A stretch of 64,000 bases of DNA from BOG-931 sp963761525 (GTDB lineage: Bacteria > Pseudomonadota > Alphaproteobacteria > Rhizobiales > Xanthobacteraceae), in NCBI GenBank assembly GCA_963761525.1, contig CAVXHG010000009.1, forward strand, positions 248,001-312,000, in the 5' to 3' direction. Under the pieces are notes generated by a model. The model saw nothing but the letters and a program-made list of their open reading frames with translations, did no database searches and was not told where the DNA came from. Made by a program: the position numbers and the translations under genes. Shown here piece by piece: positions 27,689-37,208 of this stretch. Position 1 is the stretch's first letter. Each line of letters begins with the position of its first letter.

Positions 27689-28791
27689 GCGGCGCTCCCC
27701 GCCGTAACTGCCGGTTTTGCTTCGATGCGCTCAACCGGGCGGACATATCTAAGTCGGAATGTGATAAACAGGTCTGCTGCCAGCAAATAGAAAAGTAACA
27801 GCCCCTGAAACAATCCAGTGATCGCGGATGGGAAACTCATCCCCATTTGCGCCGCTTCGCCGCCGAGATAAAGCAGCGCCATTAACAGCGAACCGAAGAT
27901 CACCCCTATTGGGTTCAGTCTGCCGATCCAGGCGACGATGATCGCGGCAAAACCGTAGCCCGGCGAAATTGTCTGCTGGAGTCGCCCGATTGGGCCGGCC
28001 ACTTCGCAAATACCGGCGAGACCCGCGGTCGCGCCGCAAACCAGGAGCGCGATCCAGATATTGCGCTTCTCCGAAAAACCGGCGTAGGCGGCAGCGGCAG
28101 GCGCCAGCCCCGCCACTTGCATTCGGAAGCCGGCAATAGTTTTCTGCGAGACGACCCAGGCGACGATCGCTAGCCCTACAGCGTAGATAATGCTCCAGGT
28201 GACGCGCGTTCCGTCGATAAGAACCGACATGGTTTCAGCGTCGCCGAAACCTTGCGATTGCGGGTAGTTCTGCCCCTCAGGATCGCGCCACGGCCCGTGC
28301 ACCAGCCAGGACAATACCAGCTGCGCGATATAGACGAGCATGAGCGTGACAAGAATTTCGTTGGTGTTGAATCGCGTTCTCAGGAATGCCGGTATGGCGG
28401 CCCAAGCCATTCCGCCGAGCACGCCAGCCAGTAACATGAGGGGCATCGCGAAAAAGGAATTGCTGTCGCCAAACCAAAGCGCGACGCCGCCGCCGGCTAT
28501 CGCGCCCATGGTTAGCTGGCCTTCGGCGCCAATGTTCCATACGTTGGCGCGAAAACCTATGGCGAGGCCGAGACCGCAGAGCAGCAGCGGCGCGGTCTTC
28601 AGAAGCAGCTCGCCGATGTCATAGGTGCTCGACAAAGGCTTGATAAAGAACAGATAGAAGACCTGGACCGGATCCTTTCCCAGTACGGTAAAGAGAATGA
28701 ACCCCGTCGCGATCATGCCAAGCGCGGCCAATATCGGCGAAGCGATCGCCATCGTGAACGATGGAGTGGTGCGCCGCTCAAGGACGAACAT
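27685..28791 (-). CDS. ABC transporter permease (first permease of BMP system)
   Basis: This 368-residue polytopic permease is of the YufP/NupP type, with IGFRANVWNIGAEGQLTMGAIAGG and FSEKRNIWIALLVCGATAGLAG as family landmarks. It is coupled to the ATPase gene upstream (one-base overlap at 28791) and to the second permease downstream (four-base overlap). With its partner it forms the membrane channel for the substrate bound by the BMP receptor, probably a nucleoside or purine-like compound. Confidence 0.92.
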   Translation of the reverse strand: MFVLERRTTPSFTMAIASPILAALGMIATGFILFTVLGKDPVQVFYLFFIKPLSSTYDIGELLLKTAPLLLCGLGLAIGFRANVWNIGAEGQLTMGAIAGGGVALWFGDSNSFFAMPLMLLAGVLGGMAWAAIPAFLRTRFNTNEILVTLMLVYIAQLVLSWLVHGPWRDPEGQNYPQSQGFGDAETMSVLIDGTRVTWSIIYAVGLAIVAWVVSQKTIAGFRMQVAGLAPAAAAYAGFSEKRNIWIALLVCGATAGLAGICEVAGPIGRLQQTISPGYGFAAIIVAWIGRLNPIGVIFGSLLMALLYLGGEAAQMGMSFPSAITGLFQGLLLFYLLAADLFITFRLRYVRPVERIEAKPAVTAGSAA

Positions 28792-30362
28792 TATGCAACC
28801 TCCTTGAGGGGACCTGCGCCTGTCGAGCTTGGGCTCGCCGGTTCGTTGAACTTGCCGCTCATCCAGGTGCCGATCTGACCGATCGACGTGTCGGCCGGCT
28901 TGACGGAGGGCGAAAGCCGCCCCTCGGCCAACACCGCGAGCCGGTCGCTGATAATGAAAAGCTCGTCGAGTTCTTCCGATATCACCAGCAGCGCCACGCC
29001 CTGGTCACGCAAATCAATCAAGGCTTGCCGGATCAGCTGAGCAGCGCCGACATCGACACCCCACGTCGGCTGGCCCACGATCATCATTTTAGGCTCCAGC
29101 ATCGTCTCTCTGCCGACGATGTATTTCTGCAGATTGCCGCCCGACAAACTCGATGCCACCGATTGCTCGTCGCCGCACTTGACCTTGAAGCGCTGGATCA
29201 CACTCTTGGCAAAACTCCGTGTGACGGATGGATAGATCATCCCATTCGACACCATGCCCTTTCGGGCGCCGGTGAGGAGCGCGTTGTTCGCCAGACTCAT
29301 GGGGGGCACAGCGCCCCGGCCAAGGCGTTCTTCGGGAACGAAGGTGAGGCCAAGCTCGCGGCGCTTCGCCGGATTGAGATTGCCAACCGGTTGGCCCATC
29401 AGCTTGATCATGGCGCCACCGCTTAGGCGCTCGCCCGAGAGCGCCGCCATCAGTTCCTTCTGACCATTTCCGGAGACGCCGGCAATTCCCAGAATCTCGC
29501 CGCTGCGCACTGTCAGGCTGATGTCCTTAAGCGTCGTGCCGAAGGGGTCTGCTGTTGGCAGCGATAAGTGATCGAGTTCGAGCCGGACTTCTTTGGGTTG
29601 GCGAGGTGTAAGAGTACACACCGCCAACTCGCCACCGATCATGAGCTTGGCTAAACTCTCGTTCGTTTCGTTTTTGGGAATAGCGGTGCCGCTGACACGC
29701 CCGCCGCGCAGCACAGTCGCACTGTCGCAGAGCGCGCGGATTTCATCGAGCTTATGGCTGATATAAAGGATGCTGCAACCTTCCGACGCCAGGCGCCGCA
29801 GGGTCTCGAACAGCACCAGGACCGCTTGCGGCGTCAGCACGGAGGTGGGCTCGTCCATAATCAGAAGCTTGGGCTCCTGAAGCAGGCAACGCACAATCTC
29901 CACACGCTGCCTTTCGCCGACAGACATGCTGTGAACAAGGCGATACGGGTCGATTGGCAAACCGTATTTTTCCGAAACTTCCTTGATCTGAGCTGCCAGC
30001 TGAGCCGGTTTGACCCGCTCGTCCAAAGCCAAGGCGATATTTTCCCAGACCGTCAGCGTCTCGAACAACGAAAAGTGCTGGAACACCATGCCGATGCCTA
30101 AGCGCCGCGCCTGCGACGGTGTGGTGATGGCTTCGTATTGGCCGTTCCACAAAATGGTCCCGGCATCGGGTTTGGTGATGCCGTAGATGATCTTCATCAA
30201 AGTGCTTTTTCCGGCACCGTTTTCGCCCAGAATTGCGTGAATTTCGCCTGGGCGGACGCTCAATGAGACGTCCTCATTCGCTACAACGCTCGGATAACGC
30301 TTGGTTATTCCGGTGAGGACCAGCCGCGGCTGGATATGAGTTGAAGTTTCAGGACTTTCCAT
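28791..30362 (-). CDS. ABC transporter ATP-binding protein with two nucleotide-binding domains (BMP system)
   Basis: This ~523-residue tandem-NBD ATPase is of the YufO/RbsA-like type. Domain 1 has GENGAGKSTLMKII, signature MSVGERQRVEIVR and LLIMDEPTSVL. Domain 2 has a relaxed Walker A (GVSGNGQKELMAAL) and SLSGGNLQKYIVGRE. The start chosen is ATG 30362 (MESPETST), with GGGAAG upstream; GTG 30383 is an alternative. It is first in the four-gene operon ATPase-permease-permease-receptor, ending at the terminator at 25527-25555. Confidence 0.93.
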   Translation of the reverse strand: MESPETSTHIQPRLVLTGITKRYPSVVANEDVSLSVRPGEIHAILGENGAGKSTLMKIIYGITKPDAGTILWNGQYEAITTPSQARRLGIGMVFQHFSLFETLTVWENIALALDERVKPAQLAAQIKEVSEKYGLPIDPYRLVHSMSVGERQRVEIVRCLLQEPKLLIMDEPTSVLTPQAVLVLFETLRRLASEGCSILYISHKLDEIRALCDSATVLRGGRVSGTAIPKNETNESLAKLMIGGELAVCTLTPRQPKEVRLELDHLSLPTADPFGTTLKDISLTVRSGEILGIAGVSGNGQKELMAALSGERLSGGAMIKLMGQPVGNLNPAKRRELGLTFVPEERLGRGAVPPMSLANNALLTGARKGMVSNGMIYPSVTRSFAKSVIQRFKVKCGDEQSVASSLSGGNLQKYIVGRETMLEPKMMIVGQPTWGVDVGAAQLIRQALIDLRDQGVALLVISEELDELFIISDRLAVLAEGRLSPSVKPADTSIGQIGTWMSGKFNEPASPSSTGAGPLKEVA

Positions 30363-30711
30363 GTTTCGAAAGCTTCCCAGCACTTACGAACTGGCGGCGG
30401 GCGCCGCAGTCAGCTTCAATAAGCAAGCCGGAGGCCAACTCGATGCTGGCGCGTCGAGTACAAAATCGGCCAAATAGCGGGCAAACAGGCGAGTTATATA
30501 CTTCCGGCTGCGACTTCTGTTCGATGACGCCTAAGTTATTGTCGTTTGGCTAAGGTGCAGGCAGAGCAAGCGTGGGACAACTTACTCGGACACTTTAGCT
30601 TACGGCAGCTTACGGCGTTGAGCAGAGACCGGTGCGATGTCCGTTCGTTCGCCGGTAGCGCTAGCCGATACAACTTATTTATGAGTACGCGCCCCGGTAC
30701 TGGCGTTTTAT
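30363..30711. other. Intergenic region upstream of the BMP operon
   Basis: About 350 bases lie between the BMP ATPase start and the cupin gene stop. The promoter of the BMP operon should lie here, on the minus strand. No gene, strong hairpin or palindrome is evident. Confidence 0.5.
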
Positions 30712-31221
30712 CTACTGTGCGCGCTTCCAATCGTTCGGCGGATAGGGCACGTGCATCGTCATCAGCACGATCGGTGCGCCGCCACTCGGCATGACCTGGT
30801 GTGGCGTGTTTGGCGGGATCAGGATCATGTCGCCCTTGACGACGTTGTGGTCCTGGCCGCCTGCGATCGAAGGCCCGCTCATATTGTAGGCGTTGACTTG
30901 TTTGCCATCGACAAGCTTGCCGCCGGTGATGATGTTGCCGGTGCCTTGCAGCACGACCATCAGCTCGGCGTCCTCGGTATGCACGGCCGCCCCCGCACCG
31001 ATCGGCCGGTATTCGAGTTGCGCGCGGTAGGGTGTGAGCAACAGGATCGGCTCCGCGGTCACCGGAGCTTCGCCCTTGCGGTCGGCCTTGGCTTTGTCGA
31101 CCAGCGCCATGATATCCTTGTCGCTCATGAAGACGGTAGCCAGTGGAGCGGCGGCTTGCTGAGCCAGTGCGCCTGAAGCAGTCGTCGCGAGAAACGCGGC
31201 AGCAAGAAATTGCATGCGCAT
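30712..31221 (-). CDS. Exported cupin-domain protein
   Basis: This 169-residue protein has a Sec signal (cleavage near ALAQ/QAAA) and a single cupin barrel. Metal-binding cupin motif 1 appears as VHTEDAELMVVLQGTGNIITGG and motif 2 as KGDMILIPPNTPHQVMP. Start is ATG 31221 after GGGAGG; a longer frame to 31431 lacks support. Metal-dependent periplasmic cupins have diverse roles and no substrate can be assigned. It stands as a single gene. Confidence 0.85.
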   Translation of the reverse strand: MRMQFLAAAFLATTASGALAQQAAAPLATVFMSDKDIMALVDKAKADRKGEAPVTAEPILLLTPYRAQLEYRPIGAGAAVHTEDAELMVVLQGTGNIITGGKLVDGKQVNAYNMSGPSIAGGQDHNVVKGDMILIPPNTPHQVMPSGGAPIVLMTMHVPYPPNDWKRAQ

Positions 31222-31311
31222 GTGAAATCCTCCCGGTAGAATTTTTGTTGTTCCGGCGATGGCCGGATGACAGTACCGTAACAGACGGATCCAGATAGGG
31301 AAGGCCGCGCC

Positions 31312-31500
31312 ATGAAGACGACGCTGACTGTGATCGGATATTTTCTGCTGGCGATGGGGCTGTTCTGGGCCGGGCAAGGCGCCGGCTACATCAAATGGCC
31401 GGCCGAGAGCTTCATGGTCGACCAGAGTCAATGGATCTATTACGGCGGTGGCACCGCGCTTGTTGGTCTGATCATCGCGATTGTCGGCGCGCGCCGTTAG
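31312..31500 (+). CDS. Small conserved-looking membrane protein, 62 aa
   Basis: Two hydrophobic segments (about residues 4-22 and 43-59) flank a polar loop GYIKWPAESFMVDQSQW. GGGAAGG precedes the ATG at good spacing. It is divergent from the cupin gene by 90 bases and ends three bases before the TauD gene on the other strand. The clean start signal and membrane pattern support a real gene; the function is unknown. Confidence 0.7.
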   Translation: MKTTLTVIGYFLLAMGLFWAGQGAGYIKWPAESFMVDQSQWIYYGGGTALVGLIIAIVGARR

Positions 31501-31503
31501 AGT

Positions 31504-32413
31504 TTACTCCGCTGCTTCGATCTGGATGCCGGCCTGCTCGCAGGAATTGGCGATATCGGTCACCGTGGCGCGCTGCATGTCGCGCTTCCAGCGCAGATCG
31601 TCGTAGGCGGCGCCGCGGTGCATGGTGCAGCGGTTGTCCCAGATCACAAGATCATGCACGCGCCAGCGGTGGGTATAAATAAACTGGCGCTGGGTGGCGT
31701 GCGCGACGAGCTGCTCGATCAGGGCGTGGCCTTCCGCTTCCGGCATGCCGAAGATGCGGCCGGCATGGGATGCGAGATAGAGCGACTTGCGGCCGGACTC
31801 CGGAATCGTGCGCACCAGCACTTGTGGCACCGGCGGCAGGTTCTGCCGCTCCTCATCGCTGAAACTGGTGAAGCCAAGCTTGGCGCGCGAATTGAAGATC
31901 GAATGCTCCGCAACAAGACCGTCGATGCGGCGCTTCATTTCCTCCGGCAGCGCATCATAGGCGGCGCGTTCGTCGGCGAACTCGGTGTGACCGCCGACCG
32001 GCGGGATCGAGCGGGCGTAGAGCAGCGAGGCGCGCGCCGGCAGCCGCTTGAACGAGGAGTCGGTGTGCCAGAGCCGGTTGCCGAGCTGAAACATCCGCTG
32101 CCGCGAAGTCCTTGCCCCACACATTGTTTTCCGGGTCGAGGTTGGAGACGTCGGCAAATTCCTTTTGCACGCGAAGATTTACATCCTTGCGATGTAAAGC
32201 GATCGTGGTTTCAAGCGGCCCGAACAGTTTCGCGAAGTCGAGGTGCTGGTCGGCCGACAATTGCTGGCCGGGAAAGATCAGTACCGCATATTTGGTGAAC
32301 GCGTCCTTGACGTCCGCGGCATCGGATGGCGACAGCGGCGCCGATAAATTCACGTCGCCGATCTCGGCGGCGAAATCCGGCGTGACCGGTTGGACGGTGA
32401 TGGCCATGGTCAT
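31504..32413 (-). pseudogene. TauD/TfdA-family 2-oxoglutarate dioxygenase, frameshifted
   Basis: This ~302-residue Fe(II)/2-oxoglutarate dioxygenase shows an N-terminal AEIGDVNLSAPLS and PGQQLSADQHLDFAKLFGPLE. The iron ligands are HxD (LWHTDSSF) and the distal His in DNRCTMHRG, with an arginine RWKRD nearby. The frame changes at 32106-32107, where GACTTCGCG replaces the expected GACTCGCG. The interval is 3n+1 bases. The start is ATG 32413 or 32407, both behind GGGAGG. It is divergent from an MHS transporter, which may import its substrate; such enzymes act on taurine, sulfonates, or phenoxyacids. Confidence 0.87.
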
Positions 32414-32534
32414 TGCCTCCCGAGGATTTTGCGTTTGGCGGATTGAATCATAACGGCCGTAGCCGTGCAATTGCGACTTTCTGATTGATCGAACACGGCG
32501 AAGGCGTACGTTTGAGCAACGGGAAGGGGACCGT

Positions 32535-33863
32535 ATGACGGTGGCAGTACAACGTACAGAAACGCCGGCCCCGGCATTACCACGGCTCCCTTGGCGCGAA
32601 GTCAGCGCCGCCAGCATCGGCAACGCGCTCGAATTCTACGATCTGGTGATCTACGGCTATTTCGCCGTTGTCATCAGTAAGCTGTTCTTCCCTGCGGCGA
32701 GCGAGACGGTATCGCTGATGCTGGCGGTCGGCACGTTCGGCATTTCCTTCATCATGCGGCCGCTCGGCGCAATCGTGCTCGGTTCCTATGCCGATCGGGT
32801 GGGGCGCAAGGCGTCGCTGACGCTTTCGATCGTATTGATCATGCTCGGCACCGCGATGCTGGTGTTCGCGCCGACCTATGCGCAGATCGGCGTCGCGTCA
32901 CCGCTGCTCGTTCTGCTGGCGCGTCTTATTCAGGGTTTTTCGACCGGCGGTGAATTCGGTGCGTCGACCGCCTTCATGGTGGAATACGCAACGGCGGGGC
33001 GGCGCGGCTATTTCGGCAGCTGGCAGGCCTCCACGCAAGGTATATCAACATTGTTTGCCGCCAGCATCGCGGCGTTGCTGAGCTACATGCTGACTCCTGA
33101 ACAGGTCAGCGACTGGGGCTGGCGCGTCGCCTTCGCCGTCGGTCTTCTGATCGGGCCGGTCGGCTTTTACATCCGCAGCCAGGTTGAGGAGACGCCGGAG
33201 TTTCGCAACGCTGCGGTGAGCGACATCGAGAAGTCACCGGTGCGTACCGTGCTGCGCCGCGACTGGTTCGCGCTGCTGCTCGGCATCGGCGTGGTCGCCG
33301 GCTCGACCGGCTTCAATTACGTGCACAAGGTCTACATGCCGACCTACGCGCTGACGCAATTGCACTTTCCGCCGGTGTCGTCCTATCTCGGCGCAGCCGT
33401 CACCGGTCTCGTTCAGGCCATCGCCGGGCCGATGTTCGGCGCGCTGTCGGATCGCGTCGGCCGGCATCGGCTGCTGTGGGTCGCGTTCCCGCTGGTGTGC
33501 GTGACCACGTATCCGATGTTTCTGATCCTCAACACCTGGCCGACCGTGCCGACCTTGGTTGCGGTGCAGGCGTTCGTCGGTTTGCTGAACGCTGCCTGCC
33601 TCGCGCCGATCGCGGCGCTGCTCGCGGAAATCTTCCCGACCGGCACGCGCAGCACGGGCGTTGCGCTGAGCTATAATCTCGCGGTGACGCTGTTCGGCGG
33701 ATTTGCGCCGCTGATCGCAACCTCGCTGATCGCGGCGACCGGCGACAAGCTTGCGCCGAGCTACTACGTGATGGGCTCATCCATCCTGAGCGTTGCCGCT
33801 ATTCTGGCACTGACGTTTAGCGCGAGCACCGCACGGCGTATTCGTGCGGCCGAGCCGAGTTGA
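32535..33863 (+). CDS. MFS transporter, metabolite:H+ symporter (MHS) family
   Basis: This 442-residue 12-helix major facilitator has the MHS start pattern SIGNALEFYDLVIYGYFA, the loop 2-3 motif GSYADRVGRKASL and the GFSTGGEFGASTAFMVEYA segment. By family it imports organic acids such as citrate, 2-oxoglutarate or aromatic acids with protons. AAGGGGA precedes the ATG. It lies divergent from the TauD-type dioxygenase with 121 bases between starts, which suggests a shared substrate, though this is inference. Confidence 0.92.
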   Translation: MTVAVQRTETPAPALPRLPWREVSAASIGNALEFYDLVIYGYFAVVISKLFFPAASETVSLMLAVGTFGISFIMRPLGAIVLGSYADRVGRKASLTLSIVLIMLGTAMLVFAPTYAQIGVASPLLVLLARLIQGFSTGGEFGASTAFMVEYATAGRRGYFGSWQASTQGISTLFAASIAALLSYMLTPEQVSDWGWRVAFAVGLLIGPVGFYIRSQVEETPEFRNAAVSDIEKSPVRTVLRRDWFALLLGIGVVAGSTGFNYVHKVYMPTYALTQLHFPPVSSYLGAAVTGLVQAIAGPMFGALSDRVGRHRLLWVAFPLVCVTTYPMFLILNTWPTVPTLVAVQAFVGLLNAACLAPIAALLAEIFPTGTRSTGVALSYNLAVTLFGGFAPLIATSLIAATGDKLAPSYYVMGSSILSVAAILALTFSASTARRIRAAEPS

Positions 33864-33884
33864 CGCGCTTTTCCGTTAGCCGCG

Positions 33885-35246
33885 TTACGCAATATTCTCT
33901 TTGGTGATGTTGCCACTCGATTGAACGAACCAGCGCTCGTTCGGCATCGGCTTGCCTTCGAGCCGTGCGGCCATCCATTCGGCCTGATAGGCCCGCGGAT
34001 CGGGTCCGTTCTGTGTCGCCGTCGTCATGGCGATGCTGTGATTGCCGCCCTGATAAACCAGAAGCTGCTTTGGCCCGCCAAGCGCCTTGATAAAGGCATT
34101 GGTATATTCGATCGGGCAGAGCTGGTCGTATTCCCCGCAAGCAACCGTATAAGCGCCCTTGATCTTCTGCGCATAGCCGTTCCAGTCGATGGTCTTGCGG
34201 AAATCGTCGAATTCGCGCTCGTCGGTAATGCCCGACATGAACATGAAGCGCTTCTTGAAAGTCGGTGAGGCGCGATTGAAGATCGTTTCGCCGCCGGGCT
34301 CGTAGCAGGTGCCGACCACTGCGCAGGCTTTGTAGCGTGCATCGGCCGACATCATGATTGCGGTGAAGAACGAGCCGAAGCTCACGCCGGTCATGCCGAT
34401 CTTGCCGGCATCGACCTCGGGGCGCTTGACCAGCCAGTCGGCCACGGTTTTTGACGCTTCCGCCCAGCCCGGCACATCGACATAGATCCCGCGCAACGGC
34501 GGCTCCCAATAGCCGGGTCCTTCAAACGCCAGCACGGCATAGCCGCGCTCCATCCAGCGATCCTTGTAGAGCGATACCGAACGCTCCTTGAATCCATCCA
34601 TGCCGGAGAGCGCGACGATCACCGGCACTTTGGTGCCGCTTTGATAATTCGGCGGCAGATGAAAGATCGCGGGCAGGGTCTTGCCGCGGTATGGCAGCTC
34701 AACCCATTCGATATGGTGGTCGGCGAGCGCCATGTATTTGTTGAAGGTCTCGCGCTTCTTGTCGTTCAATTCTTTCAGTTTCGCGTTGGCTTCCTCGATG
34801 GTCCACATCGCCGAGGCCCAACTATTTGACGCGATGTAATAGCTGTCGCGCGCGGCAGTCTTGTCGCCGGCCTTTTCGGCATCCTGGGCTTTGTCCTCGC
34901 GCTTTTTTGCCAGCGCCTCGAATGCCGGGCCGATGTCCACCAGCCGTTTCACCTGCTGGCGCAACTCGGCCATGTCGGGAACGACGGCCGGTCCGGCCGC
35001 CGCGATGGCGGCGCCGGTATGGCTCTGGTCCCAATCGATGCCGTTAGCCTGGATGACGTTATCGAGCAGCCAGCGCTGCTCATCGAACCGCTTGACCACC
35101 GGTTCGCCCTTTGGATTGCGGTTCGACCAGTCGCGGCTGTGCGCGGGCGTGTCGGCCGCGGCAGCAGCCGGCACAACGGCATTGGCGATCGCCGCGCCGG
35201 CAGCAGCAGCGAGCGAGCCGGATTGCAGGAAGGAACGTCGATCCAT
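33885..35246 (-). CDS. Tat-exported alpha/beta hydrolase
   Basis: This 453-residue protein has a twin-arginine signal (DRRSFLQSG) and an Ala-rich hydrophobic core. The hydrolase domain carries the nucleophile elbow TGVSFGSF, a likely acid in GEYDQLCP and a likely catalytic His in GGNHSI. The N-terminal helical region (about 45-190), rich in Lys/Glu/Ala, precedes the barrel as in FrsA-like or C-C hydrolase families. The nature of the substrate is not evident. It ends 22 bases from the MHS gene and follows a TRAP receptor gene in the same direction. Confidence 0.85.
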   Translation of the reverse strand: MDRRSFLQSGSLAAAAGAAIANAVVPAAAAADTPAHSRDWSNRNPKGEPVVKRFDEQRWLLDNVIQANGIDWDQSHTGAAIAAAGPAVVPDMAELRQQVKRLVDIGPAFEALAKKREDKAQDAEKAGDKTAARDSYYIASNSWASAMWTIEEANAKLKELNDKKRETFNKYMALADHHIEWVELPYRGKTLPAIFHLPPNYQSGTKVPVIVALSGMDGFKERSVSLYKDRWMERGYAVLAFEGPGYWEPPLRGIYVDVPGWAEASKTVADWLVKRPEVDAGKIGMTGVSFGSFFTAIMMSADARYKACAVVGTCYEPGGETIFNRASPTFKKRFMFMSGITDEREFDDFRKTIDWNGYAQKIKGAYTVACGEYDQLCPIEYTNAFIKALGGPKQLLVYQGGNHSIAMTTATQNGPDPRAYQAEWMAARLEGKPMPNERWFVQSSGNITKENIA

Positions 35247-35268
35247 AGTGGTCTCCGGATAATGATTG

Positions 35269-36300
35269 CTATTGCGCCCGTTGCGCGGCCTCGGACACGA
35301 TCTTGTAAGCTTCGTCGAGTTTCGGCTTCGGCCCTGTGACCTCGCCGACAGCGCTGGCGAATGTCTTCATCATCTCGGCCTGCTCGTTGGGCGGCAGGCT
35401 GATCAATTCGCCGCCGACATCGGTCCAGCCCTTGCGGGCTTTCTCGACGATGTCGGTCGCGACCGGCGCGATTGCCGCTTGTTGCGCTGAGGCATCGTCG
35501 TCGATGATCTTCTGCAAGTCCGGTGGTAGCTGGTCGTACCAGGACTTGCTGATTTCGGCGATTACATAAACGGCGGGCTGGCCGGTTTCGGTGACGTATT
35601 GCGCCGCGTCGCGAAAGTGCAGCGGCGTAAATACGACAATGCCGCCGACCGCGCCGTCGATCGCGCCTTGCTGGATCGCCGGCACCACGTCGCCGAGCGT
35701 CATCGCCACCGGCGTCGTACCGAGCTTGCCGAACGGCACCATCTGGAACGGCGACGCCAGCACACGAAGCTTCTTGCCCTTGAAGTCGGCAAGATGGCGG
35801 ATCGGCGTCTTCGAGACGACCGCCTGCGGCGCGTTCATGAACAGCGCGACGCCATGCAGCCCTTTGTCGGCGCCGAGCGACAACATCAATTTTTTCACGG
35901 CCGGATCGGCGGCAACCTTCTGTCCTTGCGCCATGGAGTTGACCAGACCGGGCGCCGCCATCACCTCGAAACGCTCATCGACGCCGACAAAGAACTCCGG
36001 CGGGATCACCGCGCATTGGATGGCGCCGAACTGAGTGCCTTCGATCTGCCGGGGGATCGAGCCGAGCTGGCTGTTCGGATAGATCTCGGTCTTGATGCGC
36101 CCGCCGGAATCCTTCTCCAGCGCGGCGGCGTAGTTCTTGGCGAAGAAGAAGCTCGGATCGTTGAGCGTCGGCAGCGTGATCTTCATCGTATAGGTCTTGT
36201 CCTGCGCCTGCGCAGCGGCGAGCGTCAGCAGCGATGACAAGACAATGGCGCAGGCGGCAACACCGGCGCGCGCAAAGAATTTCCGTTCAGCAAAAAGCAT
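35269..36300 (-). CDS. TRAP transporter receptor DctP-family
   Basis: This 343-residue periplasmic solute receptor has a Sec signal ending near AAAQAQ. The mature part shows EIYPNSQLGSIPRQIEG, the conserved arginine segment FKGKKLRVLAS and GDVVPAIQQGAIDGAVGG. TRAP receptors bind carboxylates. No DctQ/DctM membrane genes are in the window, so it is an orphan receptor. Start is ATG 36300, right after GGGAGGGAACG. It is followed by the Tat-exported hydrolase 22 bases downstream, suggesting uptake linked to periplasmic hydrolysis. Confidence 0.9.
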   Translation of the reverse strand: MLFAERKFFARAGVAACAIVLSSLLTLAAAQAQDKTYTMKITLPTLNDPSFFFAKNYAAALEKDSGGRIKTEIYPNSQLGSIPRQIEGTQFGAIQCAVIPPEFFVGVDERFEVMAAPGLVNSMAQGQKVAADPAVKKLMLSLGADKGLHGVALFMNAPQAVVSKTPIRHLADFKGKKLRVLASPFQMVPFGKLGTTPVAMTLGDVVPAIQQGAIDGAVGGIVVFTPLHFRDAAQYVTETGQPAVYVIAEISKSWYDQLPPDLQKIIDDDASAQQAAIAPVATDIVEKARKGWTDVGGELISLPPNEQAEMMKTFASAVGEVTGPKPKLDEAYKIVSEAAQRAQ

Positions 36301-36390
36301 CGTTCCCTCCCCATATCCTTTTGCGCATCTTAGCGTGCCGGGACGAAAGCGATAGCGCACCTCGGGGCTATGACGCCGCAGCCTTGGCCG

Positions 36391-36795
36391 CTATAGCGGC
36401 ACAACCGCGATGGCCTCGACTTCGAGCAGCCCGCCTTCGTGCGCCAGCCTGGAAATCTGAATGGCGGTCGACGCCGGTGGCGATGCGGTGTTGACGTAAC
36501 GGTTGCGGACTTCAAGGTAGACCGGCATATGCGCGATATCGATGAAATAGGTGGTCAGCTTCACAACATGATCGAAAGTAGCGCCGACTTCGGCGAGCGC
36601 CGTCTTGATGTTCTCGAAGCACTGCACGGCCTGGGCGCGAAAATCTCCCGGGGTGCCGGCAAATTTTCCGTCGAGTGTGCGTCCGAGTTGGCCGGCGAGA
36701 TAAATGGTGCGGCTCGGGCTCGTCGTTTCGACAATGTGCGAATAGCCGCGCGTCGAGTGCATACTGTCGGGATTGATAAAGCGATGAACCGCCAT
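36391..36795 (-). CDS. RidA/YjgF-family protein
   Basis: This 134-residue RidA-family protein shows YSHIVETTSPSRTIYLAGQLG, the FENIKTALAEVGATFDHVVK helix and the C-terminal ISRLAHEGGLLEVEAIAVV. Canonical RidA deaminates reactive enamine/imine intermediates using an arginine about 30 residues from the end; here NRYVNTASPPASTAIQISRL supplies no clear matching Arg, so it may belong to another RidA subgroup. The start is ATG 36795; a longer frame to 37086 is not family-like. Confidence 0.88.
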   Translation of the reverse strand: MAVHRFINPDSMHSTRGYSHIVETTSPSRTIYLAGQLGRTLDGKFAGTPGDFRAQAVQCFENIKTALAEVGATFDHVVKLTTYFIDIAHMPVYLEVRNRYVNTASPPASTAIQISRLAHEGGLLEVEAIAVVPL

Positions 36796-36918
36796 TGTGA
36801 TTTGCCCCACTGCGTTTTGATTCTTAACCGGCACAATCCGATGATCGCCGCGCGCGGCTATTCCAGTCGCGATCTGTGTCTGTGACTGGAACCTGAAATC
36901 TCGTTGCACGTTCCGAGC

Positions 36919-37017
36919 TTGACAATACAAATAAACGGTCCAAGATTTTAGCGTAACTCTTGTGACACGGAGGTCTAAATGAATCCACCGGGTCAAGGCG
37001 CCGCGATGATTGCTTAA
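36919..37017 (+). promoter_or_regulatory. Candidate promoter with SD-led 12-codon leader ORF
   Basis: In the 413-base gap 36796-37208, TTGACA (36919-36924) stands 17 bases before AAGATT, a weak -10. Downstream, GGAGG (36969-36973) is five bases before ATG 36979, which opens a 12-residue frame (MNPPGQGAAMIA) ending at 37017. No following gene is on this strand, so this may be chance, an sRNA, or the start of a decayed gene. The rest of the gap holds nothing clear. Confidence 0.3.
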
Positions 37018-37208
37018 GCTGGTTCGGGCGCGGCATAGCGGCAAATACACGGACAGTTCGCCGGAGGCGGCCTCAGCGGGTCGCATCAGTCAGGCAAGAC
37101 CCCAATTCGGTCGCCCCGGCGTACCTTAACCGGTCGTAGTTTTTAATCGTTCGTGCCTTCGCTTAACGAGCGCACGGCAGCTTCCGCGTTTTCTCCGCAC
37201 GCTGGGTT

